This document shows positions 31,508 to 40,343 of a DNA stretch of 64,000 nt, in pieces (position 1 is the first letter of the stretch; each line of letters opens with the position of its first letter). Below the pieces are notes generated by a model. That model was not told the origin of the DNA, searched no databases, and saw only the letters and a list, made by a program, of their open reading frames with translations. The translations under genes and the position numbers were made by a program. The DNA is from Acidobacteriota bacterium (GTDB taxonomy: Bacteria > Acidobacteriota > Terriglobia > Acidiferrales > UBA7541): assembly GCA_016201285.1 (NCBI GenBank), contig JACQDE010000050.1, positions 1-64,000 of the forward strand. The letters run 5' to 3'.

Positions 31508-32671
31508 CTAGACGTTGAGGGTGAGTGAAACGAGCGAAGGATCGCCCGCGCGGCCGGATGCCATCGGCGGCAGCTTGGACCGGTCTACCGGGTTATACAG
31601 CGTGTCCCGCTCGACGGGTGTGCGCCCCGCTTCGCGGATCAGCCGTTCGAGCTCCCCGCGCGGCGTGAACTGTTCTGTCGTGGCGCCCGCGTCGTGATAG
31701 ATTTTTTCCTCGATCACCGTGCCGTCCAGATCGTCCGCTCCGAACCGCAACGCGATCTGCGCAATCCGCGGCGTCAGCATGATCCAGTACGCTTTGATGT
31801 GGTCGAAATTGTCCAGCAGCAGCCGCGAGACGGCAATGTTCTTCAAGTCCGCAAACCCCGTCGGCTTCGGCAGGTGGCTCAGCGCTGTGTTCTCCGGATG
31901 GAATGCGAGCGGTATGAACGCCACAAATCCGTGCGTCTCGTCCTGGAGTTGTCGCAGCAATAGCAGGTGTTCCACGCGCTCCTCTTCGGACTCGATGTGC
32001 CCGTAGAGCATCGTCGCGTTCGACCGCAGCCCCATCTGGTGCGCCGTCCGCGCGATGTTCAGCCACATCTGCCCCGACGTCTTGTGGTCGCAGATCACCT
32101 TCCGCACGCGCGGGTTGAAAATCTCCGCGCCGCCGCCCGGCAGCGAATCCACGCCGGCCTCCTTCATCGCTCGCAGGGTGTCCGCGATGGACATCTTCGC
32201 GATCTTCGCGAAGTACTGCACCTCCACCATCGTGAACGCCTTCAGGTGAACGTGCGGGTAGCGCTGCTTCAGCCCGCGGAGTAGATCCAGAAAGTAGGAA
32301 AACGGCAGGTCCGGGTGCAGCCCGCCGACGATGTGGAACTCTGTCGCGCCCTCGGCCACGCCCTGCGCCGCGCGCTGCCACACTTCTTCCAGCGCGTAGG
32401 TGTACGCGCCGTTGCCGTTGGGGTCCCGTCCGAACGCGCACAGCCGGCAATGGGCCACGCAAACGTTCGTCGGATTGATGTGCCGGTTGATGTTGAAGTA
32501 GCAGACGTTGCCGTGCCGCTTCTCACGCACGTAGTTCGCCAGCCAGCCAACGGCGAGCAGATCGTTCGTCCGGTACAGCGCGATGCCGTCGTCCGCGCTC
32601 AGTCGCTCGCCGGCCAGCACTTTCTCTGCGATCGGTTTCAGCCGCGCGTCGTCAATGTGGAGTTTTGCCAT
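31508..32671 (-). CDS. mqnE: Aminodeoxyfutalosine synthase
   Basis: A 387-residue radical SAM enzyme that joins 3-[(1-carboxyvinyl)oxy]benzoate to the adenosyl group of SAM, the second step of the futalosine route to menaquinone. The 4Fe-4S motif is CVAHCRLC (Cys71, Cys75, Cys78), followed by the family signature CAFGRDPNGNGAYTYALEEV. It also has EFHIVGGLHPDLPFSYFLDL and GVDSLPGGGAEIF. The start at ATG 32671 fits family length. It lies 17 bp after the prenyltransferase gene in a ubiX-ubiA-mqnE operon, so the organism makes menaquinone by the futalosine pathway. Confidence 0.93.
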   Translation of the reverse strand: MAKLHIDDARLKPIAEKVLAGERLSADDGIALYRTNDLLAVGWLANYVREKRHGNVCYFNINRHINPTNVCVAHCRLCAFGRDPNGNGAYTYALEEVWQRAAQGVAEGATEFHIVGGLHPDLPFSYFLDLLRGLKQRYPHVHLKAFTMVEVQYFAKIAKMSIADTLRAMKEAGVDSLPGGGAEIFNPRVRKVICDHKTSGQMWLNIARTAHQMGLRSNATMLYGHIESEEERVEHLLLLRQLQDETHGFVAFIPLAFHPENTALSHLPKPTGFADLKNIAVSRLLLDNFDHIKAYWIMLTPRIAQIALRFGADDLDGTVIEEKIYHDAGATTEQFTPRGELERLIREAGRTPVERDTLYNPVDRSKLPPMASGRAGDPSLVSLTLNV

Positions 32672-32688
32672 CTCTCGATTCGGGTTTC

Positions 32689-33564
32689 CTACGGATGTGA
32701 CACGTAGATTGCCACGCCCCAAAAGAGCAAAAACAAAACACTAATATAGCCGTTCACCGTGAAAAACGCAGCATCCAGCTTGCTCAGATCGTTCGGCTTC
32801 ACGAGTTGATGCTCGTACGCCAGCAGCCCCGCGACGACGGCGATCCCTGCCCACGCCGGCCACGGCATGGAAAAACTCCACGCCAGCCACCCGAGCAGCG
32901 TCACCATCAGCAAATGCATTCCCCGCGCCATCCACAACGCGCGCGCGATTCCGAACCGCTTCGGAATCGAGTGCAGCCCCACCTGTTTGTCGAATTCGAT
33001 GTCTTGGCAGGCGTACAGCACGTCAAAACCCGCCACCCATAGCGTCACCGCCGCGCAGAGGATCAGCATCCTCGCGTCGAACCCGCCGGAAACCGCAATC
33101 CACGCCGCCGCCGGCGACATCCCCAGGCAGAAGCCCAGCACTACATGCGACCACGCCGTGAACCGCTTCGTATACGAGTAGAAGCAAAGCACAACCAGCG
33201 CCACCGGTGACAACTTCAGCGCCAGCGGGCTCAATTGCCATGCGGCAATCACCAACGCCCCCGCTGCAATCAACGTAAACGCCCACGCAAATTCGAGAGA
33301 TAGCGCGCCCGTCACCAACGGCCGGTTCTGCGTCCGCGGGTTCAACCGGTCGTAGTGCAGGTCGGCGATGCGGTTCATCGTCATCGCGGCCGACCGCGCC
33401 CCGACCATCGCCACGACGATCCAGCCGATCTGCCGCCACGTCGGCCACCCGTGCGGCGGTCCGGCGTACCGCGCTGCCAGCAGCGCCCCGGTCAGCGCAA
33501 ACGGCAGCGCGAACACCGAGTGCTCGAACTTGATCATCTCCAGTGTCGTTCGAATCTTGCCCAC
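32689..33564 (-). CDS. mqnP: UbiA-type prenyltransferase of menaquinone synthesis (MqnP-like)
   Basis: A 291-residue polytopic membrane enzyme that attaches a polyprenyl chain to an aromatic acid. Both Asp-rich sites are visible: NRIADLHYDRLNPRTQNRPL and DVLYACQDIEFDKQVGLHSI. The likely start is the GTG at 33564 (GKIRTTLEMIKFEHSVFALP), which matches the family N-terminus and has AGGG upstream. The position next to mqnE and ubiX points to the futalosine-pathway prenyltransferase MqnP rather than UbiA of ubiquinone synthesis. Confidence 0.87.
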   Translation of the reverse strand: MGKIRTTLEMIKFEHSVFALPFALTGALLAARYAGPPHGWPTWRQIGWIVVAMVGARSAAMTMNRIADLHYDRLNPRTQNRPLVTGALSLEFAWAFTLIAAGALVIAAWQLSPLALKLSPVALVVLCFYSYTKRFTAWSHVVLGFCLGMSPAAAWIAVSGGFDARMLILCAAVTLWVAGFDVLYACQDIEFDKQVGLHSIPKRFGIARALWMARGMHLLMVTLLGWLAWSFSMPWPAWAGIAVVAGLLAYEHQLVKPNDLSKLDAAFFTVNGYISVLFLLFWGVAIYVSHP

Positions 33565-33668
33565 GTCTGAACCCTGAAAATCAGCCAGAGAAGCACTGAG
33601 GAAATACCGGAAATCTCTTTTTCTCTCTTGGTTCTTCTCTGTGCCTCGGTGTCTCTGTGGCGAATTCT

Positions 33669-34292
33669 CTATCGATTTTCCGGCTTCCCCGTCCACCGGT
33701 ACTGTTTCTCCTGTGGCAAACCCATTGCCGAAAGCACGCGATAGACGTACTGCATCACCAAATCCTCAATCGTCTTTGGCCCGTGATAGAACGACGGAAT
33801 CACCGGCATGATTACGGCGCCCGCCGCCTGCGCCCGCAGCATGTTTTCCAGGTGAATCCGGTTCAGCGGCGTCTCGCGCACGCACAGCACCAGCCGCCGG
33901 CCTTCTTTCAGGCAGACGTCCGCCGCGCGCGCCAGCAGGTCGTCGCTCGTCCCGCTGGCAATCGAAGCCAGCGTCCCCACCGAGCAGGGAATCACCACCA
34001 TCGCATCCACCGAATAGCTGCCCGAGGCAATCGCCGCGCCAATGTCTTTGTTCGGACTGTATTCGATCTTGCTCGCGTCCGTTCCAGTGATCAGCGTGGG
34101 CAGCCGCTTTGGATCCTGCGCCGTAATTCCCAACTCCGTCGCCAACAGCCGCTGCCCGGCTTCCGTCACCACCAGGTGCACCCTCGCCACGCGCGCATCC
34201 GCTTCGAGCAGGCGAAGCATCGCTTGTGCCAGGACTGCTCCACTTGCCCCGGTCACACCTACCGTGATGACTTTGCTTTCTGTCTGTTTCAT
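33669..34292 (-). CDS. ubiX: UbiX-family flavin prenyltransferase
   Basis: A 207-residue enzyme that makes prenylated FMN for a UbiD-type decarboxylase. The family signatures are VGVTGASGAVLAQAMLRLLE, VVIPCSVGTLASIASGTSDD and REGRRLVLCVRE-like EGRRLVLCVRETPLNRIHLE. It is the first gene of the operon with the prenyltransferase and mqnE; the prFMN would serve a UbiD/MqnL-type decarboxylase that is not in this window. The ATG at 34292 is taken as start. The 104-bp gap to the next gene contains a CTCTGTG-rich stretch of the type repeated elsewhere in such genomes. Confidence 0.92.
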   Translation of the reverse strand: MKQTESKVITVGVTGASGAVLAQAMLRLLEADARVARVHLVVTEAGQRLLATELGITAQDPKRLPTLITGTDASKIEYSPNKDIGAAIASGSYSVDAMVVIPCSVGTLASIASGTSDDLLARAADVCLKEGRRLVLCVRETPLNRIHLENMLRAQAAGAVIMPVIPSFYHGPKTIEDLVMQYVYRVLSAMGLPQEKQYRWTGKPENR

Positions 34293-34378
34293 TTCTGCTC
34301 GCGCAATCTTTTCGCGTGCGCTTTGTGCACGCAATCCGCCAGTCTAGGCAGCCGTTTCCGCCAAAGTCAAGAAACGTC

Positions 34379-34451
34379 TTGTCATTCTGAGCGAGCGTAG
34401 CGAGCGAAGAATCTCGGCACGGGGTTCCTTCGCTTCGCTCAGGATGACAAC
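34379..34451. repeat. Intergenic inverted repeat between ubiX and larB
   Basis: Arms TTGTCATTCTGAGCGAGCG and CGCTTCGCTCAGGATGACAA form an imperfect long hairpin with internal GCGTAGCGAGCGAAGAATCT. The related sequence TCATCCTGAGTCCCGATGG lies at 35322-35340 after larB. This type of 'CATTCTGAGCGAGCG' element is abundant between genes of several acidobacterial genomes, as I recall. Confidence 0.6.
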
Positions 34452-34554
34452 TAGTATGCCGGAGCACGCCGTTGCGCCCGATTCAATTCGCATTTCATTT
34501 CTTCCGTTGCCGCCGGAACATTTGTAATCCGCGCGATGATAGAATCTCGTCTCC

Positions 34555-35310
34555 ATGGACGAACGCGAAATTCGCCATCTGCTGGAACAGCTCCGCGCAG
34601 GACGGCTGACAACCGACCAAGCTCTCGATCGTCTGCGCCATCTTCCCTTCGAAGACCTCGGCTTCGCCAAGATTGACCACCATCGCGCCTTGCGCCAGGG
34701 CTACGCCGAGGTGATCTTCGGCCGCGGCAAGACACCTCAGCAGGTCGCGCAAATCGTCCGCGGCATGCTTCGCGTAAAAGGGTCGAAGCAGAACATTCTC
34801 ATCACGCGCGCTGACCGGCACATCTACGCCGCCGTCCGCCGTGTCTCCCGCGCTGCGAAGTTCCATCCACTCTCCGGCGCCATTGCCATCCGCCGCAACA
34901 CGACGATCGCAGGGAAGGGAATAGTCCTCATCGTCTCCGCCGGCACGAGCGATATTCCCGTTGCTGAAGAAGCGCTCTTCACTGCCGAATCGATGGGCAA
35001 CCGCGTTGAAGCGCTTTACGACGTCGGCGTCGCCGGGCTCCATCGCCTGATGGGCCACCGCGAAAAGCTCACCAATGCGCGTGTGATTATTTGTGTGGCG
35101 GGGATGGAAGGCGCGCTTCCGAGCGTGGTTGCCGGCCTGGTCGGCGTCCCGGTGATCGCCGTGCCCACCAGTATCGGCTACGGCGCCAGCTTCGGTGGTG
35201 TGGCTGCGCTCCTCGGCATGTTGAACAGTTGCGCCTCCAACGTCAGCGTCGTCAACATTGACAACGGTTTCGGTGCCGCCTGCGTCGCCACTGTCATCAA
35301 CCGCCTGTAG
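34555..35310 (+). CDS. larB: LarB: pyridinium-3,5-biscarboxylate mononucleotide synthase
   Basis: A 251-residue protein with an N-terminal segment ([20 protein letters not shown]) and a PurE-like carboxylase domain: [60 protein letters not shown] and [20 protein letters not shown]. LarB carboxylates nicotinate adenine dinucleotide in the first step of the nickel-pincer cofactor used by lactate racemase and LarA homologues. No larC, larE or larA lies in this window. The gene is divergent from the menaquinone operon and convergent with the alcohol dehydrogenase. Confidence 0.92.
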   Translation: MDEREIRHLLEQLRAGRLTTDQALDRLRHLPFEDLGFAKIDHHRALRQGYAEVIFGRGKTPQQVAQIVRGMLRVKGSKQNILITRADRHIYAAVRRVSRAAKFHPLSGAIAIRRNTTIAGKGIVLIVSAGTSDIPVAEEALFTAESMGNRVEALYDVGVAGLHRLMGHREKLTNARVIICVAGMEGALPSVVAGLVGVPVIAVPTSIGYGASFGGVAALLGMLNSCASNVSVVNIDNGFGAACVATVINRL

Positions 35311-35318
35311 TCCCTGTC

Positions 35319-35364
35319 GTCATCCTGAGTCCCGATGGTTTTCATCGGGACGCAGGATCTCTCT
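35319..35364. repeat. Hairpin repeat between larB and the alcohol dehydrogenase
   Basis: Contains GTCCCGATGGTTTTCATCGGGAC, a palindrome GTCCCGATG / CATCGGGAC, bracketed by ATCCTGA and CAGGATC. It lies between convergent genes and could stop transcription from either side, although no clear T-run follows. Confidence 0.5.
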
Positions 35365-35378
35365 TTCTGTCCATTCTG

Positions 35379-36365
35379 CTACGGCTTCAGCAAGACCTTC
35401 AACACGCCCGGCTCCTGCGCATAGCGGATCGCCGCTGCCGCCTCGCCTAACGGAAAGGTTCGGCTAATCAACGCCCGCGGATCCACTTTGCCGCTCCGCA
35501 GCATGGCCAGCGCTGGCCGGAACGGCCCACACCGTGAGCCGATAACGTTGATTTCCTTCACCACGATCGGCCACGTCTCCACCTGCGCCGCGCCGTGGAA
35601 CGTGGACTTCAATACTAACGTTCCTCGCGGCGCAAGCATCGCCAGCGCCTGTTGTAACCCTTCAGGCGAGCCCGTCGCTTCGACCGCCATTGTCCAGCGC
35701 TTCTTGGCCTTCAAAGCGCCGCGCCCTTCACGAGTTACTTTGATCGTTGCGATGCCGGCCTTGCGCGCCAGGGCCAGCTTGTCCGCGTGCTTTCCGAACA
35801 TCGTTACCCGTGGCCCGGCTGCCCGCAAAACCCGCGCGATCAATTGCGCCAGCTTTCCATCTCCCAGCACGGCAACGGCTTCGTGCTCGCTCACATCTAC
35901 CTGTTCGAGGATCTCACACGCCGCCGCGAGTGGCTCAGTGAAGACTGCCCGCTCGTCGCTCACCTCGTCCGGCACTTTGTGAAGATTGCACACCGGCAGC
36001 GTCAGGTACTCCGCGAATGCTCCGTTGTGCGCAATGATCCCCAGCACCCGCCGGTGCTCGCAGTGTGTCGGATTCCCGCGCCGGCAGGTACCACATGTCG
36101 CTTGTCGGCCGAGGCCTTTGCACGCGATATTGATTTCGCCCACCACCCGCCCGCCGATCCACGTGCGATCTGCACACTCCACCACTTCGCCAACGAACTC
36201 GTGCCCGGGCGTTCCGTGAAAGTCGTGATACCCGCGCAGAATTTCGATGTCCGTGTTGCAGATGCCCGCCAGCCGCACGCGCGCCAACGCCCACCCGGGC
36301 TTCAACGTGGGCACGATTTTCTCTTGCCGTTGAAGTTTTCCGTTTTGAACGATGAAGGAAAGCAT
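35379..36365 (-). CDS. Zinc-dependent MDR alcohol dehydrogenase
   Basis: A 328-residue medium-chain dehydrogenase. Catalytic zinc motif: ICNTDIEILRGYHDFHGTPGHEFVG. The structural zinc lobe has CGTCRRGNPTHCEHRR. The Rossmann segment is VAVLGDGKLAQLIARVLRAA, with GDGKLAQ in place of the usual GxGxxG. It resembles threonine or sorbitol dehydrogenase-like proteins; the substrate is unknown. It starts 9 bp after the selA stop on the same strand, so the two are probably co-transcribed, although I know no functional link with selenium. Confidence 0.88.
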   Translation of the reverse strand: MLSFIVQNGKLQRQEKIVPTLKPGWALARVRLAGICNTDIEILRGYHDFHGTPGHEFVGEVVECADRTWIGGRVVGEINIACKGLGRQATCGTCRRGNPTHCEHRRVLGIIAHNGAFAEYLTLPVCNLHKVPDEVSDERAVFTEPLAAACEILEQVDVSEHEAVAVLGDGKLAQLIARVLRAAGPRVTMFGKHADKLALARKAGIATIKVTREGRGALKAKKRWTMAVEATGSPEGLQQALAMLAPRGTLVLKSTFHGAAQVETWPIVVKEINVIGSRCGPFRPALAMLRSGKVDPRALISRTFPLGEAAAAIRYAQEPGVLKVLLKP

Positions 36366-36374
36366 GGAAGGAGT

Positions 36375-37799
36375 TTAGCGCAGCGCGTGGCACAGCGCAG
36401 CGGCGAGCGCCGGCTCCTGTTCGGGGAAGACGGTGCGCAAATCCAGCACCAACCGATCTTCTTCGACCCGCGTCACCACGGGCATCGCCTGCGACGGCGC
36501 TTGCAGCTGCGTCTCGAGCTGCGCCGCCGAGTGGCGCGCGCTCGAAATCATGATCACTTGCGTAGCAAGCTGCTGCTGCGGCGTCGCGCCGCCGCCAATC
36601 ACCGACCAGCCCTCGCGAATCTCGAGCGTCACTTCGCCTGTGGCCAGCTCACTCCGCAGCTTCTCAACGAATGCCCGCGCCCGCCGGCCAATCTCATCTG
36701 CACTGATGCGGATCATCCGCAGCGCAGGGATTTCATCCAGCGCGCCGCGCAGGTACGCATTCAGCGTCGCTTCGAGCGCGGCGATCGTCAGCTTGTCCAC
36801 CCGCAACGCGCGGAACATCGGGTTCCGCCGCACTCGCTCCACGTACTCGCGCTTCCCGGCGATGATGCCCGCCTGCGGTCCGCCGAGCAGTTTGTCCCCG
36901 CTGAAAGTCACCAACGCCGCGCCCGCCGACAGGCTCGCCTCCGCCAGCGGCTCCTCAAAGCCCTGCGGCGCCAGGTCCGCCAGGCAGCCGGAGCCGAGAT
37001 CTTCGCAGACGGGCAACCCGCTTCGCTGTCCCAGCTCGACCAGTTCCTCGAGCGTCGGCTGCTCCGTAAATCCCACCACGCGGAAATTGGACGGGTGCAC
37101 GCGCAGCAGCAGCCGCGTACGTTCGTTGATGGCTTTTTCGTAGTCCGCCGCGCGTGTGCGGTTCGTTGTCCCCACCTCGCGCAGCGTTGCGCCGCTTTCC
37201 GCCATGATTTCCGGGATGCGGAAGCCGTCGCCGATCTCGATCAGCTCGCCCCGCGAGACGATCACCTCCGCGCCCTTCGCCAGCGTGTTCAGTACCAGAA
37301 ACACTGCCGCGGCGCAGTTGTTCACCACGATGGCCGCTTCGGCCCCGAGCAGTCGCGTCAGCAGCCGCACCGTGTGCACGTCCCGCTTTCCCCGCGCGCG
37401 CTCGTCCAAGTCGTATTCCAAGTTGGAGTACTGCGTCGCCGTCTGTCGAAAGCGTTCGACAGCCGCCGGCGCCAGCGGCGCGCGGCCCAGGTTGGTGTGC
37501 AGCACCACGCCGGTTGCGTTGATCACGGCCCGTAACGACGGCTCGAGCGCTCGGCGAACCCCCGCCGCGATTTGCTCCTCAATCTTGCCCGGCTCGAACG
37601 CGTCTTCCGCCGCCTCGGGTTTCCGTTGGATGGCCGTACGGATCTCCTCCAGCACGTTCCGGGTCGTTTCCAGCAGAAGCGTGCGCCCGGTCTGCCGCGC
37701 CAACTCCGCCAAGCGCGGGCGTCCCAGGAGTTCGTCCACGGACGGAATCTGCCGATAGAGGGAGGCCGGCACTTGTTTGCTGTCTGCGGGGTTTTTCAT
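36375..37799 (-). CDS. selA: L-seryl-tRNA(Sec) selenium transferase
   Basis: A 474-residue PLP enzyme that converts seryl-tRNA(Sec) to selenocysteyl-tRNA(Sec) with selenophosphate. Family signatures are IPSVDELLGRPRLAEL at the N-terminus, INATGVVLHTNLGRAPL, GEAAIVVNNCAA-like AEAAIVVNNCAAAVFLVLNT, and the PLP lysine Lys303 in TFSGDKLLGGPQAGII. The C-terminus has GGGATPQQQLATQVI. The full length matches the bacterial family, so the gene looks intact. The start at ATG 37799 is supported by the N-terminal alignment, though the ribosome binding site is weak. Its presence shows that this genome encodes selenocysteine machinery; selB, selC and selD are not in the window. Confidence 0.95.
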   Translation of the reverse strand: MKNPADSKQVPASLYRQIPSVDELLGRPRLAELARQTGRTLLLETTRNVLEEIRTAIQRKPEAAEDAFEPGKIEEQIAAGVRRALEPSLRAVINATGVVLHTNLGRAPLAPAAVERFRQTATQYSNLEYDLDERARGKRDVHTVRLLTRLLGAEAAIVVNNCAAAVFLVLNTLAKGAEVIVSRGELIEIGDGFRIPEIMAESGATLREVGTTNRTRAADYEKAINERTRLLLRVHPSNFRVVGFTEQPTLEELVELGQRSGLPVCEDLGSGCLADLAPQGFEEPLAEASLSAGAALVTFSGDKLLGGPQAGIIAGKREYVERVRRNPMFRALRVDKLTIAALEATLNAYLRGALDEIPALRMIRISADEIGRRARAFVEKLRSELATGEVTLEIREGWSVIGGGATPQQQLATQVIMISSARHSAAQLETQLQAPSQAMPVVTRVEEDRLVLDLRTVFPEQEPALAAALCHALR

Positions 37800-37871
37800 T
37801 CTGCTGGTATTTGAGCACAGCGGCGAAACCGGGCGCAACCTTCGATGCGGGAAAACCGTCTTAGTTAACGG

Positions 37872-37900
37872 TTGACGCTTTCTGGCGCGGGCACTACCAT
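37872..37900 (+). promoter_or_regulatory. Possible promoter of the MXAN_5187-like gene
   Basis: TTGACG (37872-37877), 17 bp spacer, TACCAT (37895-37900). The -35 is good and the -10 is weak. It lies 24 bp upstream of the ATG at 37925, in the gap between divergent selA and this gene. Confidence 0.4.
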
Positions 37901-37924
37901 TTCGTTTGTCCCCCTGAAGGTACT

Positions 37925-38560
37925 ATGGCGACCGTTGACGAAGATTTGAATCAACTCGAGAAAGACATCCGCCAGCTCAAAATCGAGTACGACATGTACT
38001 TTGGCGGAGGCCGCCAGCGTCCGCCCCAGGACACGCAATGGCGCGCCGAGCAGATGATCAAGCGCTACTCCGAACGCGGCGCGGACATGAACTTCTCCCA
38101 GCGTTTCCGCTTCAACAACCTCTCCCAGAATTTCGCCAAGAACATGGAAGTCTGGCGCAAGAAGATGAAGCAGAAGGAAGAGGGCTTCGTGCAACGCCAT
38201 TTCGGCGCTGCCGCAAAGGCCATCGAGGCGCAGCGCGAAAAGGAGCAGGCTGCGGCGCCTCCCGCTGCCGCTCCAGCCACTGCCGCCGAAGCTCGCCGGC
38301 CCGCGGGCCCGCCTTCCCTTTACGAGGTAGCCTGTTCGGACCCCGACCGCGAGCCGGAGAAAGTGCAGCAGCTTTACCAGGCGCTGCTCGCAGCCAAGAA
38401 GAAAGCAGGCGAGAAGACCGATGCGCTCACGCTCGATAACTTCCAGGACTTCGTTCGCTTGAAGACGGAGCAGCTCAAGAAGCAGGCCGGAGCCAAGCAA
38501 GTTGAGTACGCCGTCACAATGGAGGATGGCCAGGTGAAGCTGAAAGCACGCACCAAATAA
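37925..38560 (+). CDS. MXAN_5187 C-terminal domain-like protein
   Basis: A 211-residue soluble, highly charged protein. The N-terminal part matches the MXAN_5187-C type: QLEKDIRQLKIEYDMYFGGG, RQRPPQDTQWRAEQMIKRYS and MNFSQRFRFNNLSQNFAKNM. An Ala/Pro linker (about 105-125) leads to a C-terminal segment with YQALLAAKKKAGEKTDALTL and DFVRLKTEQLKKQAGAKQVE. The biochemical role is not established; coiled-coil content suggests a scaffold. It lies upstream of purH on the same strand but with 128 bp between them. Confidence 0.7.
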   Translation: MATVDEDLNQLEKDIRQLKIEYDMYFGGGRQRPPQDTQWRAEQMIKRYSERGADMNFSQRFRFNNLSQNFAKNMEVWRKKMKQKEEGFVQRHFGAAAKAIEAQREKEQAAAPPAAAPATAAEARRPAGPPSLYEVACSDPDREPEKVQQLYQALLAAKKKAGEKTDALTLDNFQDFVRLKTEQLKKQAGAKQVEYAVTMEDGQVKLKARTK

Positions 38561-38688
38561 GCGGCTCCTACCCGTCCAGCGTTTGTTCGTCTCGCCGCCC
38601 CGTCACCCCTCATTCGAGAATCTTTGTTGGCCATTCCGCCGGTCTCGCATAAACTACTCGGCTTTCTTGCATTCATCCGGAGGGACGT

Positions 38689-40263
38689 GTGGTCATCGAA
38701 CGGGCACTCATCAGCGTTTTTGACAAGACGGGCATTTTGAAATTCTCGCGTCAGCTCGTCGACCTGGGTATCGAAGTTGTCTCCACCGGCGGCACCGCCA
38801 AGATGCTCCGCGATGCCGGACTGCGCGTGCGCGACGTTGCCGAGCTCACTGGCTGGCCGGAGATGCTCGGCGGGCGCGTGAAGACCCTTCATCCCCGCGT
38901 GCACGGCGGCATTCTGTATCGCCGCGCGAATGCCGACGACCAGGCCCAGGTTCTCGAGCACGGCATCCCCCGAATCGATCTCGTCGTTGTCAACCTCTAT
39001 CCCTTCGAGGCCACGGCCGCTCGGCCGGACCTGACTCCCGCCGAGTTGATTGAGAACATTGATATCGGCGGGCCGACGATGGTGCGCTCCGCGGCGAAGA
39101 ATCTCGAGAGCGTTGCCGTCGTTACCGATCCTGCCGACTACGGCGCCGTCGCTGCGGAGCTGCGCCCCGGCCGCTCGCTCTGTCTTGCCACGCGCCTCCA
39201 GCTTGCCCGCAAGGCGTTTGCCGTGACCTCCCGCTACGACGGCAGGATCACCACCGAACTGGAGCGGCTCTCCGCGGAGGGCAACAGCATCAATCTGGTT
39301 TCTCGCAGCCTGCTCCCCGAGCGTCTCCACATCGCGCTTCAGTGCAAGCAGACTCTGCGCTACGGTGAAAACCCGCATCAACAGGCGGCTCTGTACGTCC
39401 CGGCGGGGAAGCCCGCCGTTGGTCTTGCCGGTGCCGTTCAACTTCAGGGGAAGGAGCTTTCCTATAACAATTTTGTGGATCTCGATGCCGCCTGGCGCCT
39501 CGTCGAGGAATTCGACCGGCCCGCCGCCGTGATCATCAAGCACAACAACCCCTGCGGCTCCGCCGAGCAGGATGCGCTGCTCGAAGCCTACCGGAAAGCG
39601 TTTGCGGGTGATCCGGTGTCTGCCTTCGGTGGCGTGCTCGCGTTCAATCGCCCGCTCGATGCCGTCACGGCCGAGGAAGTCTCGAAGCTCTTTGTGGAGT
39701 GCATCGTTGCCCCGGATTACGAGCCTGCGGCGCTGGAAAAACTGGCGGCAAAGAAAAACCTGCGGCTGATGCGCATGGCGGGTGCCGATGACGCTTCCGC
39801 GCTCGAGCTCAAGCGCATCTCCGGCGGCGTGCTGGTGCAGGATCCGGACCGCCACCGCCTTGCGGAAAGCAACCTCAAGGTGGTTACAAAGCGCACGCCG
39901 ACGCCGGCTGAGCTCCAGTTGCTGCTCTTCGCCTGGAAAGTGGCGAACCACGTTAAGTCCAATGCCATTGTGTTCGCACGCGACGGCCAATCGCTCGGTG
40001 TCGGCGCCGGCCAGATGAGTCGCGTGGATTCCGTCAAGATCGCGGTGATGAAGGCGGCCACTGCCGGCCTCGCCCTCGTCGGCAGCGTGGTCGGTTCCGA
40101 CGCGTTCTTCCCCTTCCCCGACGGTGTGGAGGAGGCGGCGAGGGCCGGCGCGATCGCCGTCATCCAGCCGGGCGGCTCGGTGCGCGATAATGACGTCATC
40201 GCCACCGCCGACAAGCTCGGCCTGGCCATGGTTTTCACCGGGGTGCGCCACTTCCGCCACTAG
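38689..40263 (+). CDS. purH: Bifunctional AICAR transformylase / IMP cyclohydrolase
   Basis: A 524-residue enzyme for the last two steps of IMP synthesis. The N-terminal MGS-like cyclohydrolase domain (1-190) shows ALISVFDKTGILKFSRQLVD, STGGTAKMLRDAG and RVKTLHPRVHGGILYRR. The C-terminal transformylase domain shows LRYGENPHQQAALY, IIKHNNPCGSAEQDALLEAY, GDPVSAFGGVLAFN and the C-terminal DAFFPFPDGVEEAARAG. The GTG start at 38689 is set by GGAGGGAC immediately upstream. It appears monocistronic before the TPR gene. Confidence 0.96.
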   Translation: MVIERALISVFDKTGILKFSRQLVDLGIEVVSTGGTAKMLRDAGLRVRDVAELTGWPEMLGGRVKTLHPRVHGGILYRRANADDQAQVLEHGIPRIDLVVVNLYPFEATAARPDLTPAELIENIDIGGPTMVRSAAKNLESVAVVTDPADYGAVAAELRPGRSLCLATRLQLARKAFAVTSRYDGRITTELERLSAEGNSINLVSRSLLPERLHIALQCKQTLRYGENPHQQAALYVPAGKPAVGLAGAVQLQGKELSYNNFVDLDAAWRLVEEFDRPAAVIIKHNNPCGSAEQDALLEAYRKAFAGDPVSAFGGVLAFNRPLDAVTAEEVSKLFVECIVAPDYEPAALEKLAAKKNLRLMRMAGADDASALELKRISGGVLVQDPDRHRLAESNLKVVTKRTPTPAELQLLLFAWKVANHVKSNAIVFARDGQSLGVGAGQMSRVDSVKIAVMKAATAGLALVGSVVGSDAFFPFPDGVEEAARAGAIAVIQPGGSVRDNDVIATADKLGLAMVFTGVRHFRH

Positions 40264-40297
40264 CCGCGCGTTTCCGCATTGTGATTCAGTGTTTTCT

Positions 40298-40326
40298 TTG
40301 ACCCCCGCCGGGGCGTATAGGATAAT
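40298..40326 (+). promoter_or_regulatory. Sigma-70 promoter of the TPR-ispE-prs operon
   Basis: TTGACC (40298-40303), 17 bp spacer, GATAAT (40321-40326): five of six matches in both boxes. It lies 17 bp before the TPR gene ATG at 40344, giving a short leader that still contains GGTGAG. It may drive the run of genes through rplY and pth. Confidence 0.7.
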
Positions 40327-40343
40327 TCTTCGCTGGTGAGTGA

